A DNA stretch of 64,000 nt from Pollenia angustigena (GCA_930367215.1 OV884060.1:204355253-204419252); one strand, 5' to 3'; counted from the first letter of the stretch, positions 42,430 through 53,447 are shown. Made by a program: numbers and translations. Notes: a model not told the origin generated them from the letters alone.

Positions 42430-42448
42430 ACTGGAAATGTTTACAAAA

Positions 42449-43250
42449 ACAAGTTAGAGTGCTATATTCGGCTGTGCCGAATCTTTGATACCCTCCACCG
42501 ACAGTTCGAATGTTTAAGGAGTAATATCTGTATGATGTCTATTTATTATTATCTTAAACTGTGACGATTTGTTATTAATTATGGTTTTAGGCGACTTTAG
42601 GAAACTGTTTTCCGGTAGTAGGGTTTATATGGGGCCTAGGGTAAATTATGGACCGATCATCACGAAATTTCACAGCGTCATTTCTAGTCCTTTAAAACTG
42701 TGACGTACCAATTTCTGTTATGATAGCATTATTAATTATGGTTTTAGGTGTACTAAACTGTTTTCCGGTAGTAGGGTTTATATGGGGCCTAAGGTAAATT
42801 ATGGACGGATCGTCACGAAATTTCACAGCGTGATTTCCAGTCAAAAAAAAAAATCTTATCTCATTCCGTGCCTTGTTCCAGCATTTATGTTATTTTTTGT
42901 AACAAAATTATCAATTTTTTTAGGTGGTATTTCCACATTTTGATTCATAGCTCTGGTCCTACTAAACCGATTTTGCTGGATTTCAATCCCAAACTGCTTA
43001 GGATAACTACAAGCAATTTGGCACCAAGTTTGTTCATTTCTTTTGAGTTGTTCGAAAGTGAGCGTGTTTTCAACAGACGGGCAGACGGACAGATGGACAA
43101 ACAGACGGACATGGCTAAATCGACTTACAATTACTCAAGGACCCAGAATAAATATACTTTATTGGGTCTGAGATGAATAATAAAAAAGTTTCACACGGAA
43201 TGACAAACTTAATATACCCTCTTCACAACTAATTGTGGTGGAGGGTATAA
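42449..43250 (-). mobile_element. DINE-1-like (Helentron) element, copy 2, inverted
   Basis: Reverse-strand copy of the element at 35639: AAGTTAGAGTGC and TTCGGCTGTGCCGAATC at the low end, GTGGTGGAGGGTATAA at the high end. It has only two of the roughly 150-bp internal units against three in copy 1. The CAGACGG/GGACAGA run and the TATAAAGT-type region (AATAAATATACTTTATTGGG) are preserved. Confidence 0.75.
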
Positions 43251-43470
43251 CAAGAGAATGGGTGCAAATATGTTTGCATTCATTCTACATATTTTGTTTT
43301 CAAATTTTTTGTAAAAATTCGTTATATAGAGTACAAAATTTGATGTTTGTTCGTAATATAAGGTACTCAATGGAAACAATATGACCGTACGTTAAATCGC
43401 GAATTCGTTAAATTGAGTATACATTAAACCAGGATACTGTACATACTAAGATAAATAGAGGTTGTTATTA

Positions 43471-43969
43471 CATGGGGTCTTCACCTAAGATAATATCTGA
43501 TATAATATGTGAGAGAACGTCGGCAGAATGAGAGAACAATTTTCTTCATGTTAATCTTAATCTTAAACAAGGGGAACACGTATCTTATAAGATTTCATAA
43601 TCGAATGATTCTCGTGCAGTAAACTTGTGTCGTTTTTACACTTTTTTTAGTTTTTTCTTGTTTTTTAGTTGAAAAAATGGTTTTTTAAACACTTATCACA
43701 AAATTTTCACTATTTGCACAAAAAAATTAAACATTTTAATGAATGCGTCTTTTTTTGTTTTATATGTGTGTATGTATGTGTATTTTTGACAGCTCATCTT
43801 ACAAGATAGTTGTTATAAGATTTCTTATAACAACTGTCTCATAACATTTATTATAATATTAATACTAACACTATTTGAGAGTCCACACGTAAGATAATAC
43901 ACTCTGCGATTGAATTTGACGTTTGCTGATATAAAAATCTTATATCTTATCTCAGGTGGAGACCCTGTG
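43471..43969. repeat. MITE with CAYRGGGTCTYCACCT ends
   Basis: Left CATGGGGTCTTCACCTAAGA; right (inverse) CACAGGGTCTCCACCTGAGA. Both sides continue with iterated CTTATAAGATA-like words (43585, 43798 and 43930), suggesting binding repeats. 499 bp, noncoding. Confidence 0.7.
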
Positions 43970-45283
43970 TTATAGAGTTAAATATGTGAAAAATTAAATC
44001 TACAACAAAAATTGTTACATATAAACTTATGTGGCATCATATTGAATAAAACAGAATTTGAACTTATTTTAGAGATTGCGGGAAAATACTTATTCTTAAC
44101 AATTGTTTTAGAACCAAATTCTAATTGCGAAATTTCACAGAAATTGGGTACTAAATTTCCGGAGTTAATCTGTGAAGAAATAAAATAATCGTTAAAAACT
44201 TTAGAGGATCGTGTTGATCGAATGTTTTTGGAATATTATTCTCACAACTCTTAAGAATTTCCCCATAACAAAACGTTTACTATTCGATTCGATTTTAAAA
44301 TTTCGTTTAAACCTCCTCAACTGAATGATCAATTTAAAATAGTAAAAAAGTAGTCAATTTGCTTTGATATGGTAAGTTTTGGCATTTATTCCTGACATTT
44401 TTTATGCGACTCTTGCCGCTAGGAGACAAGACAATGTTTTGTCAACGTTTTAGTTCTGCTTTTCGAGCGTAGAAAATCTTTCGTGGTAAATATTTGGAAA
44501 CAGCCAACGTAAATAACCGCAAATACTGCAATTGTTCTCCAACTCTCGAAGTCTAAAGAAACAAACAAAACCCGAATGACAGAAGATCTTCAAACGTTAA
44601 GAAGTTGTATGCATATAAGAAAACTCTAGCAGAGCATTGCAAATTGTGTGACAAAAACATAGGAACTCTTAAAAAGAAATATATTTCATTAACAATGTGT
44701 GTGTGTATATATAAAAATTTTTGCAGTGCCCAGCAAGATCCAACCGAAAAGCAGCTAAAATCAAAGAATAACTTAAACAAATAAAAAAAACCTTGCACTG
44801 TTGGAAATCCACAAGAAATAGTAGCAGTAGCGTCACCACACCACACACCAACGTAGCCAATTTTCTTGTACTTTTATTTTTGTTACGCTCTTCTAAACGT
44901 TTTACATCTATCGCAAATATACAAGTCTCATCTTGCCGATGATCGACCACAGAAAATCGTAGAAACCAGCAGGTTTGAAATCAGCAGGAGTTTTCATAAT
45001 ATTTTGGTTTATTACTCCTGTTTCTGCAAGCAGAACAAATTTGTCAAACCCAAACCGCGTCTTTGCTAGAGCAACAAAACCCCGGGGTGCTTGGCTAAAT
45101 AGACAGTTAACAGCATATTTAGCTAAATTAGGTTGTTACGCTTTACACTAAACTATTGTTTTACTTCTACCATTGTTGGTGTATCTCTTAATGTTGTTGT
45201 TGTTGTTTTTGTCTCTTCGAATCTCCTCAATTCACTCGGTGTAAATTTGGTTTAATTGTGTGTGTGCTTGTGTAGTTTTGATG
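43970..45283. other. unassigned region with a UTR-like stretch
   Basis: 44440-45110 is less AT-rich, with CAA/AAC-rich, 5'-UTR-like composition, and short open frames on both strands that have no recognisable domain (for example 44553-44846 on the - strand and 44866-45069 on the + strand). It could be an untranslated first exon of a gene outside the window, but no splice site or motif proves this. Confidence 0.25.
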
Positions 45284-46540
45284 CAGTGTTACCACCAGCA
45301 AGATTCAAAATTACACTTGAGATGAAGCAAAATTACCCGATTTAAATTAAATTACACCTGATATAAAATTTGAGTTTAATTTAATAAAAAGACATTTACA
45401 AAGAAGCAAAAACACAACAAACTCATTAAAACAAGATCAATATTAGTCAAACTGTTAATTTTATTTAAATTAGCAAAAATAACATTAGACTTAAAAAAAA
45501 ATTAATAAAACATTAAATAAAACTGCTAAAATAATGAGTTTAACTTCCACATTTGGTTAATATATCTTGGGAAGGCTAAAAATGTTCACATACATGCTTT
45601 CAAAAAATAACACGGTCCTACAGCGAAAATATACTTGGAAAATTACCTAGTGTAAGTTGAAGGCCTTGTTAAGTAGATCTCAAATCAGTTTTAAAATGTT
45701 CGGAAACATCCTCAAATTTCGGAGTTATTCCGAAAAAACAATTTTCGGGTAGGTTTGAGTACTTATGAACACGTGACTCAGTTGATTTTTATCCGATTTT
45801 AATTTTTTAAACGGTTTCAGAAAGAAGAGACTGCCTTTCTAAGTGTATACACTTTTTGGTATGTGTATACCATTTTTTGTGGTGATATTCTTAATTATAT
45901 TTGATTTTGATTTTATTTTTTCTCGATTTTTCAATTTTGGTGCCATTTTTTTAAATTAGTTTGTTAAGAAACATACCATTATGTATACATTTTATTAAAG
46001 CTTATTTAGTTTTGAGTTAAGCCAACTTTCATTTAATAATAATAATAATAATAATAATCGAATAAAAAATAAAAAATTTAGCTTTTACAAATATTGATCA
46101 ATAGACCGACTCAACCTCCAAACAAACAAAATTATGCCAGTCTCCCCGTAAAATGAAAGATATGTCAATAAAGTTTCTAAAACAGGAAATATTTTTATTT
46201 ATTTCTGCCACGCCCCCAAATACAGCCCTTTTGTTTTTTTATATATACCGCTGTCATTTAAAGTCTGATCTCATCAAATTGCATACCGCTGTTCATGGTT
46301 TGACAGTGGCTTCATTTGTAATCCGACTTTAAAGTCTTGGCGCCACTTATGCCATCTCAGATCCTCACCCCAAATTTTTTTGTTTTGTAAGCATTTTATG
46401 TCAATTGTAATATTTTTGAAAAACACACAAACTGTGTGCATTAATGAAAACTTAATGACAAACCATACATACCTTAAGGAGAGTGTATATGAGAAATAAA
46501 TTGCTTATAATTTTAAAACTTTTTAAAATTGACTTATGAT

Positions 46541-46699
46541 CTACTCAGTAAGGTCTATAACCTCCACTGGGTCGCTTTTCAAGTATGCAAAAAAGTGCTC
46601 ATTTGTAGCACCGTGTAATCCATGTTGCTCAACAGTTTTCACAAATTTGAACAGAGTACTCGGCTTTATAAAATATAAACTAGGGGCAAATTTCAGAAA
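46541..46699 (-). other. unidentified 52-codon open frame
   Basis: Reads without stop for 52 codons with ordinary amino acid composition (LFKFVKTVEQHGLHGATNEH, ending DPVEVIDLTE then TAG). This is unusual beside the Lys/Ile/Phe-rich noise frames around it. There is no ATG at its start. It may be the last exon or a decayed fragment of a transposase or captured gene. Not recognised. Confidence 0.25.
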
Positions 46700-47400
46700 T
46701 TAATAGACGCTTAAGATTGGGTGCAAAACCTCCGTAACACGGCGCTGTGAATTAAGTGTTACTTCAGACTTTGTCAAGTGAAGTTTGTTAGTGGATAAAA
46801 CTATTTGAGCTGTGTTATTTAAGAACAATATATGTATTTGGTGAAAGTAAAAACCAAGTGTGTGTGATTAATTTTAAAGAACTTAAGGTTTGTTATAAAA
46901 AATATAAACAAAAGCGTTTTAAAAAGTTAGAAATATACAATATTGTTTAATTTGATCTATTGATATTATGATTGGTTCGTTACTTAAAATTGAAAATGAA
47001 AGAAATATGTTTTAAATATCAGAAAAATGCTTCAAAATACTAAACATGTACTGCAAGAAGAGTGTTCATAGAAGTGCAGCTGCTAGCAAATTTTTGCGAA
47101 TTTCTGCTAGTTTAGCAATTTTTACCGTACTTTTGCCAATCCTTATAGTTTTAGGGACTTTTTATAAATTTAAAGGCTTTTTTGAAATAGTATTAAAAAT
47201 TTTCGGGAATTTTCTCCACTTTTGCAAATTTTTTTTTTTGTTATTATCCCACATTTTGTTTATTTTACCCATTTAGCGATTTCAAATAAATTTTAGTGTT
47301 TGTTAAAAAGTTTGCAATTATTGCCGAATTTTAGCCTTGTTCGCGATAGCAGCGATTATTTCTTGTGATTCTTTACAGCTTTCACGATTTAGCTGCGATT

Positions 47401-47725
47401 ATCTGTCCCTGTCCCAATTTATTCGTCGTTCGTCTGCGTAAGAAATAGAAATAAACCTATCGTAGAGTTCGTTACGCACGACGAATTTCGGTCTACGCAA
47501 TGATTGTGTGTATCTTCATAGTCTGGGTACACACTATGAAATTTTTCTTTCAGAAAGTCTGAGTTTATAGGTGAGAGAGGAGAAAAGCATGTTCTCTTCC
47601 ACTCTCACCAATAAACTCAGACTTTCTGAAAGAAAACTTTCATAGTGTGATCCCAGACATACATACCAATGTGTTCTATTTCTGACGACGAATATTCGTT
47701 GCGAATAATTCGTCGTTCGTCCCAG
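47401..47725. repeat. MITE with CCCAATTTATTCGTCGTTCG-type ends and nested hairpin
   Basis: Left CCCAATTTATTCGTCGTTCG and right (inverse) GACGAACGACGAATTATTCG with similar inner blocks. Inside, 47521-47658 is a 138-bp hairpin (GTCTGGGTACACACTATGAA and inverse) flanked by ATA on both sides, a later insertion. Confidence 0.65.
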
Positions 47726-47735
47726 TTGTGTTTCT

Positions 47736-49031
47736 AGCATTAAATGTAATTGTACGAAAAAGAGAATTCTTCACACGCATTGGAAAAAGGCTATAGAACT
47801 TATAAAAATATAAAAAACACCTGAATAAACCTAATGACTAAGGTCTAACAAGCACATATTTATATTAAATAGCTTTGCATATTGAAAAGAAACAACATAA
47901 TTTTTCTTTTGTGCTAAAAAAAAAACACATATTCAAAGAACACATTTGTTTTGGCACGAGGTGAAATAATAGGTCGCTATGACGGATTATTAAAAGCAAA
48001 CATCTTTTATATATTTAGAGAATAATTAAGCTAAATTTCACCAACCGCATAGAAACTAGGTTTCCCTCAACAATAAATTCCAGTGCAGTTATTTGAGCAA
48101 AATGAAAATTGCCAATTTAGCACATCATAGAGAAATTATATTTATTATAAATTTTGTATTCACGGAAATAACTTTGACCAGCTTGTTTTGTTAAGAACAA
48201 AAGGGCGATGGTCACGCATGACCCTGTGTTAAGAGCACCGTGAGGAAAGGTCTTCGGACGATGATCACGTTAAACCGGACAAATCTGTCCCTTTCGTAAT
48301 TCAGTTTTACAACTGTAAAACGCCCATTATATTCTTTAAACTAAAGCATTAAATAGTAGCAAGATAGAAATAAAATTAATTAATTAATTAGCATTAAATG
48401 TAATTGTACGAAAGAAAGAATTCTTCACACGCATTGGAAAAAGGCTATAGAACTTATAAAAATATAAAAAACACCTGAATAAACCTAATGACTAAGGTCT
48501 AACAAGCACATATTTATATTAAATAGCTTTGCATATTGAAAAGAAACAATATAATTTTTCTTTTGTGCTAAAAAAAAACACATATTCAAAGAACACATTT
48601 GTTTTGGCACGAGGTGAAATAATAGGTCGCTATGACGGATTATTAAAAGCAAACATCTTTTATATATTTAGAGAATAATTAAGCTAAATTTCACCAACCG
48701 CATAGAAACTAGGTTTCCCTCAACAATAAATTCCAGTGCAGTTATGAAAAATTAAAATTGCCAATTTAGCACATCATAGAGAAATTATATTTATTATAAA
48801 TTTTGTATTCACGGAAATAACTTTGACCAGCTTGTTTTGTTAAGAACAAAAGGGCGATGGTCACGCATGACCCTGTGTTAAGAGCACCGTGAGGAAAGGT
48901 CTTCGGACGATGATCACGTTAAACCGGACAAATCTGTCCCTTTCGTAATTCAGTTTTACAACTGTAAAACGCCCATTATATTCTTTAAACTTAAGCATTA
49001 AATAGTAGCAAGATAGAAATAAAATTAATTA
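47736..49031 (+). repeat. tandem duplication, two copies of about 650 bp
   Basis: 47736-48388 and 48389-49031 are almost identical (a few substitutions and small indels, such as loss of TTGAGC and a slightly shorter A run). The unit starts AGCATTAAATGTAATTGTAC and ends AGATAGAAATAAAATTAATT. It contains GGTCTTCGGACGATGATCAC and ACCGGACAAATCTGTCCCTT, which are more GC-rich than the surroundings, and the dispersed AACAATAAATTCCAGTG word. It is recent, or an assembly effect. Confidence 0.9.
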
Positions 49032-49455
49032 TGTGTTGCAATATTGGAAACATATCTTCCCCCAGGCAAATTTTTAGTTTGAATAACTTTTTTCAATAAA
49101 CTTGATGTTCTAAATTACTATGATAGGCATCTTTATCCGAAGCTAAGGGTCCATCTTGCGACATACATTACCAAACATTTGAAAATATAAGTATGTATGT
49201 TTAATGCTTGAAGTCTTTTCTTAAAAAGAAACCGAGACTTTGGTTCAGAAGGCTGTGCATTTTTAGCAACAATATTTAAAAAGAAATAAATGTCATCGCT
49301 GAAATCGAATCTTGATTTTATTTGGGCATCTGAAGTAAAAATTTCAAATTACACCTGAATTACACCTTAGAGAAATTACCCACGCTCTACCCACGACCGT
49401 AAAAATTATACCAAATTCGGGTAATTACCCACAAAGTGGCAACACTGTTTTGATG

Positions 49456-50404
49456 TTACAATTTAGGAGTTTCCTTTTCCTCTTTCTGTATGCTCAAACA
49501 GTTGTTGTTGTTTGCTTTATAGATGTGCATTAGTGTGGGTGCGTAGCTGTTGCATTTATCAACAGGGGCTGGCTGTTTCTTTTAAACACAACTCAATTGT
49601 AACAAATTATCAAAAAAAAATTTTTTTTTATTTTTTAAACATCTTATACCTTTTTAATGGTTTGATTTAAATGTTTTTTTTTTTTGGTTAATAAACATAC
49701 ATACATATGTCTATTGATATTTCTAATGTTTAATAGTTGTAGTTACGACCTGTCTATCTTTTGTCATTTAAAGTTAAAAATTATTATGTGTTAATATGGG
49801 CATCTTTGAATGCCTTTTGTTTGTGACTTAAGTCAAATTGTCACCATGATTTCTTTTAATTTGTAAAACTGAGTTTAAATTATTTTAATATGATCGTCTT
49901 GATTATAAAGTCATAATAACAGTTAAAGTTTGTTGTAATAAAGTTGTAAAAAAATATGTATTATCGATTGAAATTTTGAATTTTAGAATTTTATAGAAAA
50001 TGTTTGTATGTAACTAGCATTTCACTCGCTACTTTCCCTTTCTATCGTGGACATATTTATATACAGTATTGAACGAACGAAAAAGTACCAAAGAGTTTTC
50101 TCTTATAGATTCTTATTAATTAACGACCTTGCATGCTTAATTTTATGTTTCTAGGTCCAATGCAAACGAAAAAAAGTTTCTCTGATAGATTTTCATTCAC
50201 TCAGGGCCTTGCATGTTTAATTAGCGGCATTAATAATGCATGTTTTATTGCAAAAAATAATGTAATAACTCCCCAAAAGTTGGCACAGAGAACAACAACA
50301 ATGATTTTTGGGGGTTATTTCATTTTGTTTGGCGTTCTATTTATCATATGAAATAATCCCCAAAAAAATAATTTAATTTTTAAATTTATAACGAACACGT
50401 TTTG
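49456..50404. other. AT-rich sequence; left flank of the 81-bp repeats
   Basis: 50080-50220 contains two related blocks (TTTTCTCTTATAGATTCTTA...GACCTTGCATG and TTTCTCTGATAGATTTTCAT...GGCCTTGCATG), a degenerate tandem of about 85-90 bp. No coding sequence recognised. Confidence 0.35.
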
Positions 50405-50900
50405 GCACGCAAGGCTTTCTCCTCTTTGGTATAACAAGCATCGGCTTAGCTAACTAAAGCTTCTCTGCATAGCCAGCCTTGGGCCGGGCACAAGGATTTA
50501 CTCCTCTTTGATATACCAAACACCAGCTTCGCTAAGTAAAGCTGCGCTGCTAAGCCGACCTTCAGCCGGTCGCAAGGGCTTTCTCCTCTACGGCATGCCA
50601 AACACCGGCTTTGGTAACTAAAGCTTCTCTTCGTAACAGGCGTTGGGTCGGACACAAAGTCGATAATAAGTGCTTTAGTTGGCGGCATGAAATAGCCCCC
50701 CCCCCCACGAAATAAGTCCCCAAAACAATTATGAAATAATTCCCCAATTTTTGGGGTCTTATTTCATATTAAATAAGCCCCAAATTTTAAAATGAAATGA
50801 AACCCCAACGAAATGAAATACATCCCCAAAAATTGGAGAGTTATTTTATTTGAAATAAATTCCCAATTCCTGAAATGAAATAAATCCCCAAAAAGCTTTT
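50244..50900. repeat. iterated GAAATAANNCCCCAAAA motifs around the 81-bp repeats
   Basis: ATGAAATAATCCCCAAAA-like words occur on both sides of the 81-bp block (50258-50378 and 50689-50900), at least nine times and in both orientations. This arrangement resembles the subterminal repeats of a DNA transposon, but I could not define its ends. Confidence 0.55.
50408..50653. repeat. three GC-rich tandem units of 81-82 bp
   Basis: CAAGG(G)CTTTCTCCTC, CCAAACACCGGCTTTGGTAA, CTAAAGCTTCTCT and GCCGG(T/G)CGCAAGG recur at 50410, 50491, 50573 and (start only) 50654. The units are diverged (about 70-80% by eye) and far more GC-rich than the flanks. Confidence 0.75.
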
Positions 50901-51159
50901 AAAATATCCAATCAATACAAAATAAAGATTTATTTGGATTCAGTGTTATAAAGCCATAGGCAATAAAGCGATGTGGCCTTATTTCTCAATGGAATGAGAA
51001 ATGAAATGATATGGCTTTATTGCCTACACCCAAGTGCAATATCACCATAATCGTTAAGTAACCAAAGCAGAAATAACGCCATAACAGTGTAATTGTTATG
51101 GATACAAATTGCCAAAAGAATGAGTTGCCATTGTCAAGTGTTAAAAAAAATATGGTACA

Positions 51160-51268
51160 GGTGGTGGAAGGGGGGAGCGCGTTCGGTGGGCGATCGCGCC
51201 TTGCGCGGCTGGCCTGCGACACACGCGGCAGGTGCGCTCCATATTGCACTTCAACCGCCGTTCTCCAA
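51160..51268. other. isolated GC-rich patch
   Basis: About 110 bases with very high GC (GGGCGATCGCGCCTTGCGCG) in an otherwise AT-rich region. No frame gives a recognised protein. It ends directly at the MITE at 51277. Origin unknown. Confidence 0.5.
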
Positions 51269-51276
51269 TATATTAG

Positions 51277-51454
51277 CGGAGTTCAGTGTTTGGTGCAAAT
51301 GCTCTTGCAAAAGAGCAAATGTAAAATATCATAGTTGTTTTGTTAAATTTAACAACAAAATACACAGAGCTTCCCTAAAATTTCATAAAAAAAGCTACGA
51401 AATTTAGTATTTTTTTGTTTCGCAAGACCATTTGCCACCAAACACTGAACTCCG
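51277..51454. repeat. MITE, CGGAGTTCAGTGTTTGG family, copy 2
   Basis: Begins CGGAGTTCAGTGTTTGGTGC and ends CACTGAACTCCG, inverted. The interior matches 7856-8029. 178 bp. The ends are better preserved than in copy 1. Confidence 0.78.
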
Positions 51455-51581
51455 TTATTGAAAGCATTTTTGTCTGTTGCTATAACCAACATTTCAAGTT
51501 TTCTGTGATACTGTACTTAGAACTTATCAAAAGAGAATGTAACGGTACTGATTATGTATGAAGAAATGTTAGTTTATAGGT

Positions 51582-52010
51582 GCGTTTGAGTACTTTTACA
51601 GTAAAATGCAGTAAATAAGTAAACTGAAAAATTTGCTCTCACAAAAAGCTGTTGTACAAGAAAGGACGCGAACGCAAAATTTGTAAAAATTAGTAAAATA
51701 AAGGCAACAGCTGATGGCAAATAATGGAAGTGTTGAAAAATGTTTACACTTTTGACTACTTAACTCGTTTTCTTATCGGTACTCGATTAAATACTTTTTA
51801 TAACACGAACATTTTTGGAAAATACAAACAAACTATTTTATGTAATCTTTCATATTTGTTTGTTTTTTATTTTTATTCGATTTTACTAATTTGTAGCGCG
51901 TTAAATTATTTAAAAGAACATGAATACTTTTTATGCTATTGATTACTTAAGTACCCAAATACTTCACACTTTTACAATTCTAAAAAATTAACATAACAAA
52001 AAAAAATTCA
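51582..52010. repeat. MITE GTTTGAGTACTTTTRCAGTA family, copy 2, truncated
   Basis: Collinear with 39435-39850 (CAGTAAAATGCAGTAAAT, AAGGCAACAGCTGATGGC, CTTATCGGTACTCGATTAAA). It stops where the satellite array begins at about 52015, so the array entered or replaced the second half. Confidence 0.72.
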
Positions 52011-52014
52011 AAGA

Positions 52015-53143
52015 GGGTTCATCCAAAATGGTCTGTAAAAATCGTTGCAGATTTATGCCAGCCAAACTAGGCAGTGCCAAGGCATAAGCTCACTGGAATA
52101 TGGAAAAATACCACTTAAATATTAAAAAAAATCTATTTTTAAAAAAATCTCCCGAGCCGTTCCAGAGAAAAGTGGGTTCATCCAAAATGGTCAGTAAAAA
52201 TCGTTGCTGATTTATGCCGGCCAAACTAGGCAGTGCCAAGGCATAAGCTCAATGGAATATGGAAAAATACCACTTAAATAAATAAATTTTTAAAAAAATC
52301 TCCCGAGCCGTTCCAGAGAAAAGTGGGTTCATCCAAAATGGTCAGTAAAAATCGTTGCTGATTTATGCCGGCCAAACTAGGCAGTGCCAAGGCATAAGCT
52401 CAATGGAATATGGAAAAATACCACTTAAATAAATCAATTTTTAAAAAAATCTCCCGAGCCGTTCCAGAGAAAAGTGGGTTCATCCAAAATGGTCAGTAAA
52501 AATCGTTGCTGATTTATGCCGGCCAAACTAGGCAGTGCCAAGGCATAAGCTCAATGGAATATGGAAAAATACCACTTAAAGATTAAATAAATCAATTTTT
52601 AAAAAAATCTCCCGCGCCGTTCCTAAGAAGAGTGGGTTCATCCAAAATGGTCAGTAAAAATCGTTGCTGATTTATGCCGGCCAAACTAGGCAGTGCCAAG
52701 GCATAAGCTCAATGGAATATCGAAAATTACCACTTAAAGATTAAATAAATCAATTTTTAAAAAAATCTCCCGAGCCGTTCCAGAGAAAAGTGGGTTTATC
52801 CAAAATGGTCAGTAAAAATCGTTGCTGATTTATGCCGGCCAAACTAGGCAGTGCCAAGGCATAAGCTCAATGGAATATGGAAAAATACCACTTAAATATT
52901 AAAAAAAATCTATTTTTAAAAAAATCTCCCGAGCCGTTCCAGAGAAAAGTGGGTTCATCCAAAATGGTCAGTAAAAATCGTTGCTGATTTATGCCGGCCA
53001 AACTAGGCAGTGCCAAGGCATAAGCTCAATGGAATATGGAAAAATACCACTTAAATAAATAAATTTTTAAAAAATCTCCCGAGCCGTTCCAGAGAAAAGT
53101 GGGTTCATCCAAAATGGTCAGTAAAAATCGTTGCTGATTTATG
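52015..53143 (+). repeat. satellite array, eight monomers of 150-159 bp
   Basis: Monomers begin GGGTTCATCCAAAATGGTCA at 52015, 52174, 52325, 52476, 52634, 52792, 52951 and 53101 (the last is truncated). They share GATTTATGCCGGCCAAACTA and TCTCCCGAGCCGTTCCAGAG. Identity is high, about 95%. Length differences come from the A-rich spacer before TCTCCCG. Spacing is 159, 151, 151, 158, 158, 159, 150. Confidence 0.95.
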
Positions 53144-53288
53144 TCATGGACCACAGGCTTTTCCATGGTATACTCTCTGAAAATAAATAGTCTCTTGGAA
53201 AAATGAGCATTCATTTTAAAATCGGACGACCTGTTCCTTTTGACTTTTATTTTGCATACGTTCGTGCCCACACTTTTATAACTCTTAA

Positions 53289-53447
53289 GGCTCAGTTAGC
53301 CAGGAGTAACAGTAACGTTGAAAATCAGCTGATTCATTTTGTTGTATGTAAAGCAATTAGAACGATTACAGTTAGCAGTAAGAAATAGATTGGTCTTACT
53401 TTTTTACGGTAAGGTCACTGTTACTATTACTCCCGGCTAACTGAGCC
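53289..53447. repeat. intact copy of MITE 'A' (GGCTCAGTTAGCC)
   Basis: 159 bp, ends GGCTCAGTTAGCCAGGAGTA and TACTCCCGGCTAACTGAGCC. It serves as the uninterrupted reference for the nested copy at 4701-5993. Confidence 0.82.

Larger units (their letters stand above)
45284..49447. mobile_element. 4.16-kb hAT-type element with CAGTGTTACCACC ends
   Basis: Ends CAGTGTTACCACC and, inverted, CAGTGTTGCCACTTTGTGGG, with a perfect 8-bp duplication TTTTGATG at 45276-45283 and 49448-49455. Subterminal repeats AATTACAC(C/T)TGA and AATTACCC occur at both ends. The size would fit an autonomous element, but no transposase motif was found. The interior instead holds a nested MITE (47401-47725), a hairpin and a tandem duplication. 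Confidence 0.83.

Noticed and set aside
47736..49031. GC-rich block in the duplication as a hammerhead ribozyme, tRNA or snRNA
   Set aside because: No CTGATGA...GAAA core, no cloverleaf or A/B boxes, and no Sm site could be found by eye.
50446..50688. - strand frame across the 81-bp repeats (Cys/Arg-rich) as a protein
   Set aside because: The frame follows the tandem repeats but the unit length alternates between 81 and 82, so it shifts between units. There is no start context or domain.
51098..51334. Arg/Gly/Ala-rich frame over the GC island as a gene
   Set aside because: It spans the junction of the GC patch and a MITE, has no known domain, and the MITE part is clearly not coding.
52015..53143. 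Regularly spaced repeats could suggest a CRISPR array
   Set aside because: The whole 150-159-bp monomer is repeated, with no unique spacers, in an insect genome. It is a satellite.
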